A stretch of 10,203 nucleotides of DNA, taken from Gammaproteobacteria bacterium. GTDB taxonomy: Bacteria > Pseudomonadota > Gammaproteobacteria > JALTLT01. Where the stretch lies: the NCBI GenBank assembly GCA_027001815.1, contig JALTLT010000413.1, forward strand, positions 1-10,203, read 5' to 3'. This document shows positions 1-7,777 of this stretch, piece after piece. The stretch's first letter is position 1; every line of letters starts with the position of its first letter. Made by a program: the position numbers and the translations under genes. The notes below the pieces were generated by a model that was not told where the DNA came from, did not search any database, and saw only the letters and a list, made by a program, of their open reading frames with translations.

Positions 1-1772
1 CTTCCTCACCCTCTCCCCGCCGCTTCTGGTCCGTGCCGCTCATCCTGCTGGCCCTCATCCTCGGTATCTCCATCGTGTTCGGCCTGCGCAATCCTCCCGA
101 ATCGACCTTTACCGACGGCGGAGAGTCGCCCGTTCCGGTGGAGACCCCCGTCCGCACCCTTGCACTTCTGCAGCCGTCGGAGGGTGGCGAAGAGGCGGAA
201 ACGATCTACTCGGTCGTCTACGCGGCCCTGGAATCGATCGAGCCCCGCCTCTTCTCTCCGCTGGCCAGCCGAACCCTCTCGTTCACCCACCCCCAGGAGG
301 CGCGGGAGAAACTCGGCGTGGAAGAGGTCATCTCCATCCAGTGGCTCGAGGAGGGGCGCCATCGGGGTCTCCTGCTTCATCTGCACGATGCACGCGGCAA
401 GCGCCTGCTCTGGAGTGGCGCCTGGCCGGCGACCTCCCCGGCCCGTCTGGCCGACCGCCTGGAGAAGGAACTCCTCCGCAATCTGCGGCTCCTCAGGGCG
501 GGGAAGGAGCGGGTGGCGTCGCTCTACCCCGGAGAGGCAGCGCTGCGACACTTTCTGGCCGGAAGGAATCACCAGAGCCGGGCCAACACGGAGCTCAACA
601 TCAAGCGTGCCATCAGCCGTTTCGAGGCCGCCCTCCTCGCGTCCCCCGACTTCGCCCAGGCGCGGGCCGGCGTCTGTCTCGCCTTCCTCGATCAGTACAA
701 CCGGGGAGAGGATCTGGAAACCCTCTCCTCGGCGCGTCGGGCCTGCGAGGTGGCGCGCAAGCTCGCCCCCGATGCCCCTCTGGTGCGGGGGGCCAATGCC
801 TTGGCACTCATGTATGCGGGTGAATCGCAGCGGGCACTTCAGGAGATCGAAGAGGCCCTGACGCTTCACCCGGACGATACGGACCTCCTCCGCTGGGCGA
901 GCGAGATCCTCCTTTCCCGCTACACGGCCACCGGCGATGAGCGGTTTGCGGAGAAGGCACTCTCCCATGCGCTGCGCGGCACGGAGATCGAGCCTGGTTA
1001 CTGGAAGACCTGGCTGGTGCTGGGACGGGTTCACTACTATTCCGGAAACCCCCGGAAGGCCCGGGAAGCAACCGCCCGCGGAGCCGAGCTGGACCGCAAC
1101 CCCATCCTGCTCACCAACCTGGGCTCCATCGAGTTCTGCCTCGGGGATTTCTCCGCGGCGCGCAATCATTTCGAGGAGGTCCGGCAGATCGCCCCCGACT
1201 CCTACATCGGCGACAGTTTCATGGGTTCCGTCTATTACATGCTGCGCGACTACGAGAAGGCGGAGCAGATCTGGTCGTCCGCCATGCGCAAGCTCGCCGA
1301 GGATGGTGATGTCGAGGATCACGCGGGCTGGGGCACCCTGGCCCAGATCCACACCTTCCTGGGCAGGCGGGAACAGGCCCGCGAGGAGATCCGCAAGGCG
1401 ATCCGGCGGGCGGAGGCGGATCTGGCCAGTGAGATCGGGATGGCCGAGACGGCCGCCTACCTGGCCACCTACTATCTCCTGCTCTACGAACTCGATTCCC
1501 CCGGAGGGCCGACGCCGGCGGAGGCCGCGACCATCCGGGAACTGATCCGCAAGGGGGAGTCGGTGCCTTCGCCTCATGGACAGGCCCGCCTCGCAGAGGC
1601 ACACATGAAGCTCGGTGAAATGGAAGAGGCGGTCCGTCACTATCGCGCGGGGACCGCCACCTGTCCGGGCTTCGGGGGCCACCCCCCCCTCGACCCCATC
1701 AGGGCCTGGATCGCAGAGCGGGAGACGGGGGGCGACGCCACGCCCGGCCCGCCCGAAACGGCTCTCCGCTAA
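1..1772 (+). CDS. Membrane-anchored TPR protein (5'-partial)
   Basis: The reading frame is open from base 3 to the TAA at 1770-1772 (about 590 codons), so the true start lies outside the window; a GTG at 33 is in frame but has no ribosome binding site. After a short basic stretch (PRRFW) comes one transmembrane segment (about bases 33-90, VPLILLALILGISIVFGL). A region at about 130-520 resembles the TolB/FlgO-like segment that often follows the membrane helix in CadC-type or kinase-type receptors. Tetratricopeptide-like helical repeats run from about 600 to 1680, for example around LGRVHYYSGNPRKAREA and MGSVYYMLRDYEKAEQIW. The missing N-terminus could be a winged-helix DNA-binding domain or a Ser/Thr kinase, the usual partners of this layout; that is inference. 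The TPR part probably lies outside the membrane and binds a protein partner. Repeat copy 1 begins on the base after its stop codon. Confidence 0.85.
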   Translation, partial: SSPSPRRFWSVPLILLALILGISIVFGLRNPPESTFTDGGESPVPVETPVRTLALLQPSEGGEEAETIYSVVYAALESIEPRLFSPLASRTLSFTHPQEAREKLGVEEVISIQWLEEGRHRGLLLHLHDARGKRLLWSGAWPATSPARLADRLEKELLRNLRLLRAGKERVASLYPGEAALRHFLAGRNHQSRANTELNIKRAISRFEAALLASPDFAQARAGVCLAFLDQYNRGEDLETLSSARRACEVARKLAPDAPLVRGANALALMYAGESQRALQEIEEALTLHPDDTDLLRWASEILLSRYTATGDERFAEKALSHALRGTEIEPGYWKTWLVLGRVHYYSGNPRKAREATARGAELDRNPILLTNLGSIEFCLGDFSAARNHFEEVRQIAPDSYIGDSFMGSVYYMLRDYEKAEQIWSSAMRKLAEDGDVEDHAGWGTLAQIHTFLGRREQAREEIRKAIRRAEADLASEIGMAETAAYLATYYLLLYELDSPGGPTPAEAATIRELIRKGESVPSPHGQARLAEAHMKLGEMEEAVRHYRAGTATCPGFGGHPPLDPIRAWIAERETGGDATPGPPETALR

Positions 1773-1911
1773 CAGGATGTTGAAATAGGCCGTCCTGGCC
1801 TTTTTCAACGCCGGAAGCCGAAAATGCGATTTCCGGCTTCCTCACGTTAACGGCGGTGCATCCATGCACCGCGGCACAGGCTGCCGAAAAACGGTGTTCT
1901 TCAACAGCCGG
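1773..1911 (+). repeat. Multi-hairpin intergenic element, copy 1
   Basis: 139-bp element between the convergent ends of the TPR gene and nfo. Ends are imperfect inverted repeats (caggatgttgaaata and ttcttcaacagccgg). Its modules in order are a terminator-like stem (1780-1808), a second stem (ggaagccg...cggcttcc), a GTTAAC junction where the central module of other copies is missing, a perfect 8-bp stem with TCCA loop (gcggtgca/tgcaccgc), and a terminal stem (aggctgccgaaaaac / gttcttcaacagccg region). Flanks are CTAA (1769-1772, containing the stop codon) and TTAA (1912-1915), close to a 4-bp duplication. This copy is the most eroded at its ends, with a T-T mismatch in stem 1. Confidence 0.9.
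1780..1808 (+). terminator. Terminator-like hairpin of repeat copy 1
   Basis: The 12-nt arms ttgaaataggcc and ggcctttttcaa pair at 11 of 12 positions around a GTCCT loop, with a run of T in the descending arm. It begins 8 nt after the TPR stop codon. The A-run/T-run symmetry would let it work in both directions, which suits the convergent arrangement with nfo. Function is inferred from shape only. Confidence 0.5.
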
Positions 1912-1931
1912 TTAACATGCAACTTTGCTGG

Positions 1932-2780
1932 CTAGACCTCGAAGCTGTAGAGCAGGCGGATCTCCTCCGGCCAGAGGGCGGGATCGGTGGTCTCGAGCAC
2001 CACCGGGATGTCGTCGAAACGGGGATCACCCATGATGTAGCGGAAGGGCTCCAGGCCCAGCTTCCCCTTCCCCAGGCTCGCGTGCCGGTCGACCCGGCTT
2101 CCCAGGTCGGGTTTCGAATCGTTGAGGTGCATGCCCCGCAGGTAGCGGAATCCCACCACCCGCTCGAACTCGGCGAAGGTCTCCTCGCAGGCCGCTGCGG
2201 TACGCAGATCGTAGCCGGCAGTGAAGGTGTGACAGGTATCGAGACAGACACCGACCCGTGACTTGTCCTCCACCCGCTCGATCAGATAGGCCAGGTGTTC
2301 GAAACGGTAGCCCAGGTTGGTCCCCTGCCCCGCCGTGTTCTCGATCACCGCCGTCACCCCCTCGGTCTGTTCCAGGGCGATGTTGATCGATTCGGCGATG
2401 CGGTCGAGGCAGGCCTCTTCCGTCATCTTCTTCAGATGGGAGCCCGGATGGAAGTTGAGCAGGTTCAGGCCCAACTGCTCGCAGCGCTGCATCTCGTCGA
2501 GGAAGGCATCCCTGGACTTCTGCAGCGCCTCCTCCTCCGGGTGGCCGAGATTGATCAGATAGCTGTCGTGGGGGAGCACGTGACGGGGATGGATACCCAC
2601 CTCCTCCAGATTGCGCCGGAAGGCCTCGATGCTCTTGTCGGTGAGGGGCTTCGCCCTCCATTGCCGCTGGTTCTTGGTAAACAGGGCGAAGGCGCGGGCG
2701 CCGATCTCCCGGGCGTTGAGGGGGGCGTTCTCGACCCCACCGGAAGCGCTCACGTGGGCGCCCACATACTTGCTGGACAT
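1932..2780 (-). CDS. nfo: Endonuclease IV (AP endonuclease)
   Basis: 282 residues, near the 285 of E. coli Nfo. This TIM-barrel enzyme cuts the backbone 5' of abasic sites in base excision repair, using three zinc ions. All family metal ligands are present at a constant +2 offset from E. coli numbering: His71 (LPHDSY), His111 (NFHPGSH), Glu147 (VIENTAGQG), Asp181 and His184 (CLDTCH), His218 (GMHLND), Asp231 and His233 (DRHASLG), Glu263 (LETTDP). It therefore looks fully active. The ATG at 2780 has a good ribosome binding site (aaggag, 2789-2794, 8 nt away). The gene converges with the TPR gene, and repeat copy 2 lies directly upstream of its ribosome binding site, so its promoter must lie in or beyond the repeat. 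The usual ETPN-like end of the last motif is ETTD here. Confidence 0.97.
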   Translation of the reverse strand: MSSKYVGAHVSASGGVENAPLNAREIGARAFALFTKNQRQWRAKPLTDKSIEAFRRNLEEVGIHPRHVLPHDSYLINLGHPEEEALQKSRDAFLDEMQRCEQLGLNLLNFHPGSHLKKMTEEACLDRIAESINIALEQTEGVTAVIENTAGQGTNLGYRFEHLAYLIERVEDKSRVGVCLDTCHTFTAGYDLRTAAACEETFAEFERVVGFRYLRGMHLNDSKPDLGSRVDRHASLGKGKLGLEPFRYIMGDPRFDDIPVVLETTDPALWPEEIRLLYSFEV

Positions 2781-2796
2781 GGATTCGGCTCCTTAT

Positions 2797-2958
2797 CAGA
2801 ATGTCGAAAAAGGCCGTCCTGGCCTTTTTCGACGCCGCAAGCCGGAAATGCGATTTCCGGCTTCCTCACATTTTCAATGACCTGGCGTCGTTGAACACGG
2901 CGGTGCATCCACGCACCGCACCACAGGCAGCCGAAAAACGGTGTTTTTCAACAGCCTG
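2797..2958 (+). repeat. Multi-hairpin intergenic element, copy 2
   Basis: 162-bp element between the divergent nfo and sigma-54 activator genes. It has the clearest insertion signature in the window: an exact 4-bp direct repeat TTAT at 2793-2796 and 2959-2962. Stem 1 is a perfect 13-bp hairpin (gtcgaaaaaggcc / ggcctttttcgac, 2803-2833). It differs from the other copies by a compensated T-A to C-G change. A central 23-nt hairpin (ttcaatgac ... gtcgttgaa, one G-T wobble) is present. It is the only copy not placed on a stop codon; on the minus strand it forms the nfo 5' leader. Confidence 0.92.
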
Positions 2959-3070
2959 TTATCTGGCTTCGGTGGTCGACAGGCGGCGGAGAGAAGGCCC
3001 CGGAAGTGAGCCGGTCGATGGCCCGTCGAGGGTGGTGCGGAAGTTTGCCGCCGCCTCGTGCGGGGGTCAA

Positions 3071-3109
3071 GAGGCAGGATGGCCGGGGTCTCCCCTGCCC
3101 TCCTGCCTC
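3071..3109. other. Long GC-rich hairpin
   Basis: The 18-nt arms at 3071-3088 and 3092-3109 pair at 16 of 18 positions around a 3-nt loop (gaggcagga at the outer left, tcctgcctc at the outer right). No T-run follows, so it is not a classical intrinsic terminator. It lies about 208 bp upstream of the activator start codon and is unrelated in sequence to the five-copy repeat family. Confidence 0.55.
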
Positions 3110-3261
3110 ATCGAGTACCGGCCAGGCTATTTGGGGTTGCTCCGAAAGCGTGTGGAGCGTGCCGAGTGCGATTCGGCGCTGCCGGGAGACAGCGTCGGCC
3201 GGGAACGCCTCTCTTGGTATGGCGAGATGGCCCGATTCCGGCTCTGAGGCTGGGGTGATGC

Positions 3262-3287
3262 TGGCACGGATAGCGCCCTGATATACT
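3262..3287 (+). promoter_or_regulatory. Candidate promoter: sigma-54-like box overlapping a -10-like box
   Basis: TGGCACGGATAGCGCC at 3262-3277 keeps the invariant GG and GC of a sigma-54 -24/-12 promoter with the canonical 10-nt spacing and a perfect TGGCAC, but lacks the usual TT before the GC. TATACT at 3282-3287 is a good sigma-70 -10 box with only a weak -35 (CTGGCA, spacing 15). Either would start transcription about 30 nt or less before the activator ATG. Both readings are tentative. Confidence 0.35.
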
Positions 3288-3316
3288 GACGATCCCGTTC
3301 CCTGGAGTCCCCGCCG

Positions 3317-4669
<1,353 letters not shown>

Positions 4670-4720
4670 AGGAGATACGATGAGCTGGGGCGGGAAGCCA
4701 TGTGGGGAGGCATCGTCCAT

Positions 4721-5065
4721 TCACGAGGAGCCGCCCATGCGACGACCCAGAACGGCAAGCTGTTCACGCGAGGGATAGGGATTGGCCGCCAGCCACTCCC
4801 GCCAGCGGGCCACCTCCGCTGCGATCCAGGGATCGCTGCCCCGGCATCCCGCCACCTCCAGGCGGTGTCCGCCCAGTCGCCAAGGCCCCTCCCCCTTCAG
4901 CGCTCCACGCACCAGGTGAGCTGCCTCCTCGAGTCCCCGCTCGGGCCAGAATGCCTCCAGGAGAATCACCCCCTGCCGATGGGGAAAGGCCGCCACCACC
5001 AGCCGGCGCTCCCCCTCGGGCAGGTGCCAGGCGAGTGGTGCGGTCACCGAGAAGAGATTCGCCAT
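4721..5065 (-). CDS. Small hypothetical protein
   Basis: 114 residues starting at the ATG at 5065, which directly follows the TGA (5066-5068) of an upstream fragment in the same strand, as in a tightly coupled operon. The composition looks like a real soluble globular protein: no signal peptide or membrane segment, a hydrophobic N-terminal part (LVVAAFPHRQGVILLEAFW), and a charged, Trp-rich C-terminal part (EVARWREWLAANPYPS). I do not recognise a family. It converges with the sigma-54 activator. With its upstream operon partner mostly gone, its native promoter may have been lost and it may depend on read-through from fecR-side transcription across repeat copy 3. Confidence 0.65.
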   Translation of the reverse strand: MANLFSVTAPLAWHLPEGERRLVVAAFPHRQGVILLEAFWPERGLEEAAHLVRGALKGEGPWRLGGHRLEVAGCRGSDPWIAAEVARWREWLAANPYPSREQLAVLGRRMGGSS

Positions 5066-5121
5066 TCAGAGGGTCCCCGCTTCGGTCAGCCGCTGCACGA
5101 GATCCTCTTCCTCCGGGCTGG
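5066..5121 (-). pseudogene. C-terminal remnant of a lost gene
   Basis: Between repeat copy 3 and the 114-residue gene, the minus strand reads ASPEEEDLVQRLTEAGTL then TGA, with the stop abutting the next ATG. This looks like the tail of a coding sequence whose upstream part is gone. Further upstream the frame runs through repeat copy 3 to a stop inside it, without native sequence. Only a GTG within the fragment could start translation, giving 10 residues. Most likely insertion of, or deletion next to, the repeat removed the gene body. Confidence 0.45.
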
Positions 5122-5259
5122 CAGGCTGTTGAAAAACATCGTTTTTCGGCGACCTGTACCGCGGCGCATGGATGTACCGCCGTAACGTGAGGAAGCCGGA
5201 AATCGCATTTTCGGCTTCCGGCGTCGAAAAAGGCCAGGACGGCCTTTTTCAACATCCTG
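5122..5259 (-). repeat. Multi-hairpin intergenic element, copy 3
   Basis: 138-bp copy on the minus strand. It begins immediately after the TAG of the FecR gene and ends at the gene fragment. The terminal inverted repeats are caggatgttgaaaaa and tttttcaacagcctg, 14 of 15 matching. The central module is absent (cacgttacggcgg junction, as in copy 1). Flanks on the plus strand are CTGG (5118-5121) and CTAG (5260-5263), 3 of 4 identical. The third stem has decayed (gcggtaca/tgcgccgc, one wobble and one mismatch). Confidence 0.9.
5224..5252 (-). terminator. Terminator-like hairpin of repeat copy 3
   Basis: On the minus strand ttgaaaaaggcc pairs with ggcctttttcga around GTCCT, starting 8 nt after the FecR stop codon. 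One pair is a U-G wobble in the minus-strand RNA; the same pair would be a C-A mismatch in plus-strand RNA. The fold is therefore better preserved in the FecR sense transcript. Confidence 0.55.
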
Positions 5260-6075
5260 CTAGTTGGCCGTATGGTGGGTGGTGGTGCTGCTTCCTCCGT
5301 CCCCCGCGGCGACCACCCCGAGCAGGGCAGCCACGCCGGCGCCGACCGCGACCGCCGTGCCGCTGACACCTCCCCCCAGTCCGAGCCCGCTGCCGGTGGT
5401 GGCGCCGCCACTCGCTCCGCCTCCCCCCTTGGCCACCTTCTTCGGCAGGGAGAAGGGGGACTCGATGGTGCCGAGCTGGGCAAAGGCCTGGTTGAGTGCC
5501 TGGGGAATCTGTGCGGCATTGATGCCGGTGGGCAGTGCCACGACGGAACCGACGTAGGCGGTCTGTCCGGCGGTGAAGGTGAGCGAGCCGGCATCGTTGC
5601 TTATGGTTACCAGGCCCTTGGCCACCGAGACGTAGAGACTTCCCTTGAGGGCGATGAAGTCCCCACCGGCAGTGGTCATGCTCGCCATGTCACTGGCCAC
5701 CAGCACCCGGTTGGCCGGCTGACTCGCGGCGGTCTCCGACGAGTAGCGCATTCCCCCCGAAAGGAGATCGAAGGCGAGTCGGCTGGCCACCGGATCGGCG
5801 GCATCGTACTGGTACGACTTGAGCTGGATGGAGCTGTTCTCCATCAGCGCCACCATCTGGCCATCCCGGAAATGGATCACCGCCAGCGCACCGTTACCGG
5901 TCGAGATCCGGGCCGAGACAGGAATCGCACTCCCCTTGGAGACCTGCGTCTGGCCCACCTTGACCTCGCCCTTCACTTCGCTGAGCACGGCATCGGCGGT
6001 CTGTTCCTGGGCGCTGGACACAGCACTTGTCACAAGGATCGCGATACCGATCAGAATACGTTTCATCTCTGCCAT
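5260..6075 (-). CDS. Exported FecR-domain protein
   Basis: 271 residues. A signal peptide (1-22, cleavage predicted after VSSA) is followed by a FecR-type domain (about 30-150, with EVKGEVKVG, STGNGALAVIHFRDGQMVAL, SASMTTAGGDF-like and ALKGSLYVSV stretches). A Gly-rich linker (214-236), a short hydrophobic stretch (about 238-257) and a Thr/His-rich tail follow. FecR domains occur in periplasmic anti-sigma sensors and in stand-alone surface or periplasmic proteins. Here no TonB receptor or ECF sigma gene is nearby, and the domain is N-terminal to a low-complexity tail, so an anti-sigma role is unlikely. The start at 6075 is favoured by AGAGG 4 nt upstream; the ATG at 6066 (MKR) is an alternative. 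Repeat copy 3 starts right after its TAG. Confidence 0.85.
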   Translation of the reverse strand: MAEMKRILIGIAILVTSAVSSAQEQTADAVLSEVKGEVKVGQTQVSKGSAIPVSARISTGNGALAVIHFRDGQMVALMENSSIQLKSYQYDAADPVASRLAFDLLSGGMRYSSETAASQPANRVLVASDMASMTTAGGDFIALKGSLYVSVAKGLVTISNDAGSLTFTAGQTAYVGSVVALPTGINAAQIPQALNQAFAQLGTIESPFSLPKKVAKGGGGASGGATTGSGLGLGGGVSGTAVAVGAGVAALLGVVAAGDGGSSTTTHHTAN

Positions 6076-6166
6076 TGTGCCTCTACTCCCTCAGTGATGT
6101 CCGTGGTTGATGGATACCGGCCCCGTCCCCTGCTCCTGCCCGTCCAGGATACGGGGCGGCATCATC

Positions 6167-6240
6167 ACGTTCAGTAACGGCAGGCCATTGAATAGGTGAA
6201 GAAAGGGGGAAACCGTCTTTTCCGCTCCCGGCTTCCTGGG
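6167..6240 (-). repeat. Possible degenerate second element next to copy 4
   Basis: On the minus strand a 23-nt stretch at 6170-6192 (ttcaatggcctgccg...) matches the central hairpin of copies 2 and 4 at about 19 of 23 positions. Upstream of it a ggaagccggg stretch resembles the start of the second stem. The order and direction agree with the repeat family, suggesting a decayed tandem or fused copy in the FecR leader. The alignment was made by eye. Confidence 0.35.
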
Positions 6241-6391
6241 GGCCTGTTCAACAGCCTGTGCTGCGGTGCAGGGATGCACCGCCGTGTTCAATGACGCCAG
6301 GTCATTGAACATGGAAATGAGAGGAAGCCGGAAATCGCGTTTTCGGCTTCCGGCGTTGAAAAAGGCCAGGATGGCCTTTTTCAACATCCCG
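6241..6391 (-). repeat. Multi-hairpin intergenic element, copy 4
   Basis: About 151 bp on the minus strand, beginning directly after the TAG of the MOSC gene (CTAG at 6392-6395). Stem 1 is intact (6356-6384) with an ATCCT loop. A perfect central hairpin (tgttcaatgac / gtcattgaaca, 11 bp) is present. The third stem (gcggtgca TCCC tgcaccgc) is intact. The distal end is shortened: the usual aggctgccgaaaaac stem is replaced by aggctgttgaacaggcc, consistent with an internal deletion, so the left boundary is uncertain. Confidence 0.85.
6356..6384 (-). terminator. Terminator-like hairpin of repeat copy 4
   Basis: Perfect 12-bp stem ttgaaaaaggcc / ggcctttttcaa around a 5-nt loop, 8 nt after the MOSC stop codon. 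The T-run in the descending arm fits an intrinsic terminator that would separate MOSC transcription from the FecR gene on the same strand. Confidence 0.6.
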
Positions 6392-7282
6392 CTAGAGAAC
6401 CTCGGGGATGCCCGTCTCCAGCATGGTGGTCTCGCTTTCCTGCTCCTTGAGTTCCACGATCTCCACCGTATCACCGACCCTCAGCCAGCGCGGTTCCGCA
6501 ACCAGATCGTCGAGGCAGGGGATGACGTTTTCGCCAAAGAAGACCTTGTTCCCCTGACGCCGGTAGTCGGAGAGGGTTCGCAGCGGCTCCTGTCCCTTTT
6601 TCCCCGTGGAAGGATCGATGGTGGTCACCACGCACCGGGAGCAGGGCTTGACACCGGAGAGGCGCAGCCCGTTGATGCGAAACAGACGCCACCGGTCCTC
6701 CTGGTAGGCGGGGCAGCCACTGACGACGATATTGGGGCGAAACCGGTTCATGGTCATCTTGGATGCCCCCTGGTCGATGAGTCGCCGGTTGAGATCGGCC
6801 AGGGAACCTTCGGAGATGAGCAGGAAGGGCATGCCGTCGGCGAAGCTGACGATGTCGCCGCTGCTGGTGGCGTACTCGGGATCCACCGTACGCTGGGTCG
6901 ACTCCGGCATGTAGACGATGGCCGCCCGCCTCCCGAGATACTCGCTGATCCAGCCATCCGCCTCTTCGGAGACGCTCCATGCCTCCACCCGATCCGACCA
7001 GACGGTGACCTCCCGCGGTCTCCCCTCTTCCGGTTCGAGGGGAAGATGGAGCGGTGACATACCCGGGGCAGTAAGCCGCAGGGACTCCTCTTCGATGGCG
7101 ACTTCCACCAGCGCCAGGGAGGACTCCTGCCGCTGGGTGATGAACCTGCCCTCTTCGTCGACGATCATCCACCGCCGGTCGTGTCGGAACCCTCTCGGAG
7201 TCACCATGCCCGAGGTGATGGCGATCCCTCGCAGCGACTTGACCGGATAGATGTAGAGCTCGGTGATCTGGATGTTGGACAT
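6392..7282 (-). CDS. MOSC-domain molybdenum-cofactor oxidoreductase (YcbX/mARC-like)
   Basis: 296 residues. An N-terminal MOSC beta-barrel domain (about 1-120, IYPVKSLRGI, GFRHDRRWMIVD) precedes the MOSC domain (about 125-285), with MNRFRPNIVVSG (178-189), the Cys motif KPCSRCVVTTIDPSTG (212-227) and PLRTLSDYR. In the mARC/YcbX family a Cys of this motif binds molybdenum, and the enzymes reduce N-hydroxylated compounds. E. coli YcbX adds a C-terminal 2Fe-2S ferredoxin domain; it is absent here, so a separate electron donor would be needed. The start at 7282 is chosen because GGAGG sits 8 nt upstream; the frame is open further to 7486, but that stretch lacks family sequence. The leader is about 170 nt if the promoter at 7457-7486 is real. 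Confidence 0.9.
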   Translation of the reverse strand: MSNIQITELYIYPVKSLRGIAITSGMVTPRGFRHDRRWMIVDEEGRFITQRQESSLALVEVAIEEESLRLTAPGMSPLHLPLEPEEGRPREVTVWSDRVEAWSVSEEADGWISEYLGRRAAIVYMPESTQRTVDPEYATSSGDIVSFADGMPFLLISEGSLADLNRRLIDQGASKMTMNRFRPNIVVSGCPAYQEDRWRLFRINGLRLSGVKPCSRCVVTTIDPSTGKKGQEPLRTLSDYRRQGNKVFFGENVIPCLDDLVAEPRWLRVGDTVEIVELKEQESETTMLETGIPEVL

Positions 7283-7456
7283 GCAAGAGGCCTCCCCATC
7301 TCCTCCGCCCGCAGCCGGGACTGCTGCCGCATCCGCCCGCGGTTGCGGAGGCCGAGGCGGGGATCCGATGGAAATTCGGTGTTGTGTATGTGATCGCCTG
7401 ATCGACCGCCACGCAGCCGCTCGCGGATCTCCTGTTGCTCCCGGGTGGTCCCGGGC

Positions 7457-7486
7457 ATCATACAATTGTTGTGCCGAACCGTACAA
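7457..7486 (-). promoter_or_regulatory. Candidate sigma-70 promoter for the MOSC gene
   Basis: On the minus strand TTGTAC (7486-7481), an 18-nt spacer and TATGAT (7462-7457) resemble -35 and -10 boxes. The AT-rich patch stands out in GC-rich surroundings. The acaattgt palindrome in the spacer could bind a repressor, which is a guess. Confidence 0.45.
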
Positions 7487-7655
7487 CTCTCCGTTGGTCA
7501 GCCGTCGAAAACCGGATTTCCCTACGAACTACAGGGGGTTGCGTCAGTCACCCACGGTAATCGGGGGGTAGGGATCCGGATCTCCCGGGAACTTTCCGGC
7601 CCGTTGAACACCCTATTCATGCGGTGTGCCGGGATCCTCCATTCCCCCTCGACCG

Positions 7656-7684
7656 TTGAGAATCCGTCATCGGTAGTCCACAAT
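7656..7684 (+). promoter_or_regulatory. Candidate sigma-70 promoter for the FKBP gene
   Basis: TTGAGA (7656-7661), a 17-nt spacer and CACAAT (7679-7684) match 5 of 6 and 4 of 6 consensus bases. It would give a leader of about 85-90 nt before the ATG at 7778. Confidence 0.35.
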
Positions 7685-7777
7685 GCCGGGAATACGTCGT
7701 GCCCGCCGTGGGAGGAGGGAGAGAGATTGCCCCGGCACGAGCGGCGTATCGTGTCCAAATATCCAATGGAGATACTC

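Larger units (their letters stand above)
2963..3316. other. Intergenic region upstream of the sigma-54 activator
   Basis: 354 bp with no convincing gene. It holds two inverted repeats: aggcggcgg at 2981-2989 with ccgccgcct at 3048-3056, and a stronger hairpin at 3071-3109. A candidate promoter lies near its right end. An open frame on the plus strand runs from the ATG in repeat copy 2 to 3247, but its unique part has no recognisable protein character and I do not call it. Confidence 0.6.
7283..7777. other. Divergent intergenic region between MOSC and FKBP genes
   Basis: 495 bp without a supported gene, holding candidate promoters for both neighbours. A cccggg-tggt-cccggg hairpin (7440-7455) lies at the predicted transcription start on the MOSC side. 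An acaattgt palindrome (7462-7469) sits inside that promoter and could be an operator. I see no tRNA or riboswitch-like fold. Confidence 0.5.

Noticed and set aside
6..1808. 600-codon open frame on the minus strand
   Set aside because: It is antisense to the TPR gene, whose sense frame shows a membrane helix and clear repeats. Long shadow frames are common in GC-rich DNA; this one has no family-like sequence.
2801..3247. 148-codon plus-strand frame starting in repeat copy 2
   Set aside because: The first third is repeat sequence and the rest lacks recognisable protein features; it overlaps a hairpin-rich non-coding region.
4680..4778. 32-codon frame after the sigma-54 activator with a good aaggag ribosome binding site
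   Set aside because: The encoded peptide is short and unremarkable and most of it is antisense to the 114-residue gene. The ribosome binding site is the only support.
4764..5594. 276-codon minus-strand frame across repeat copy 3
   Set aside because: It joins out-of-frame parts of the FecR gene, the repeat and the 114-residue gene; each of those is better explained in its own frame.
7283..7486. N-terminal extension of the MOSC protein
   Set aside because: The frame is open, but the extra 68 residues lack family sequence, overlap a likely promoter, and a good ribosome binding site precedes ATG 7282.
7445..7777. N-terminal extension of the FKBP protein
   Set aside because: The signal peptide begins exactly at ATG 7778, with a proper ribosome binding site; the upstream residues are not protein-like.
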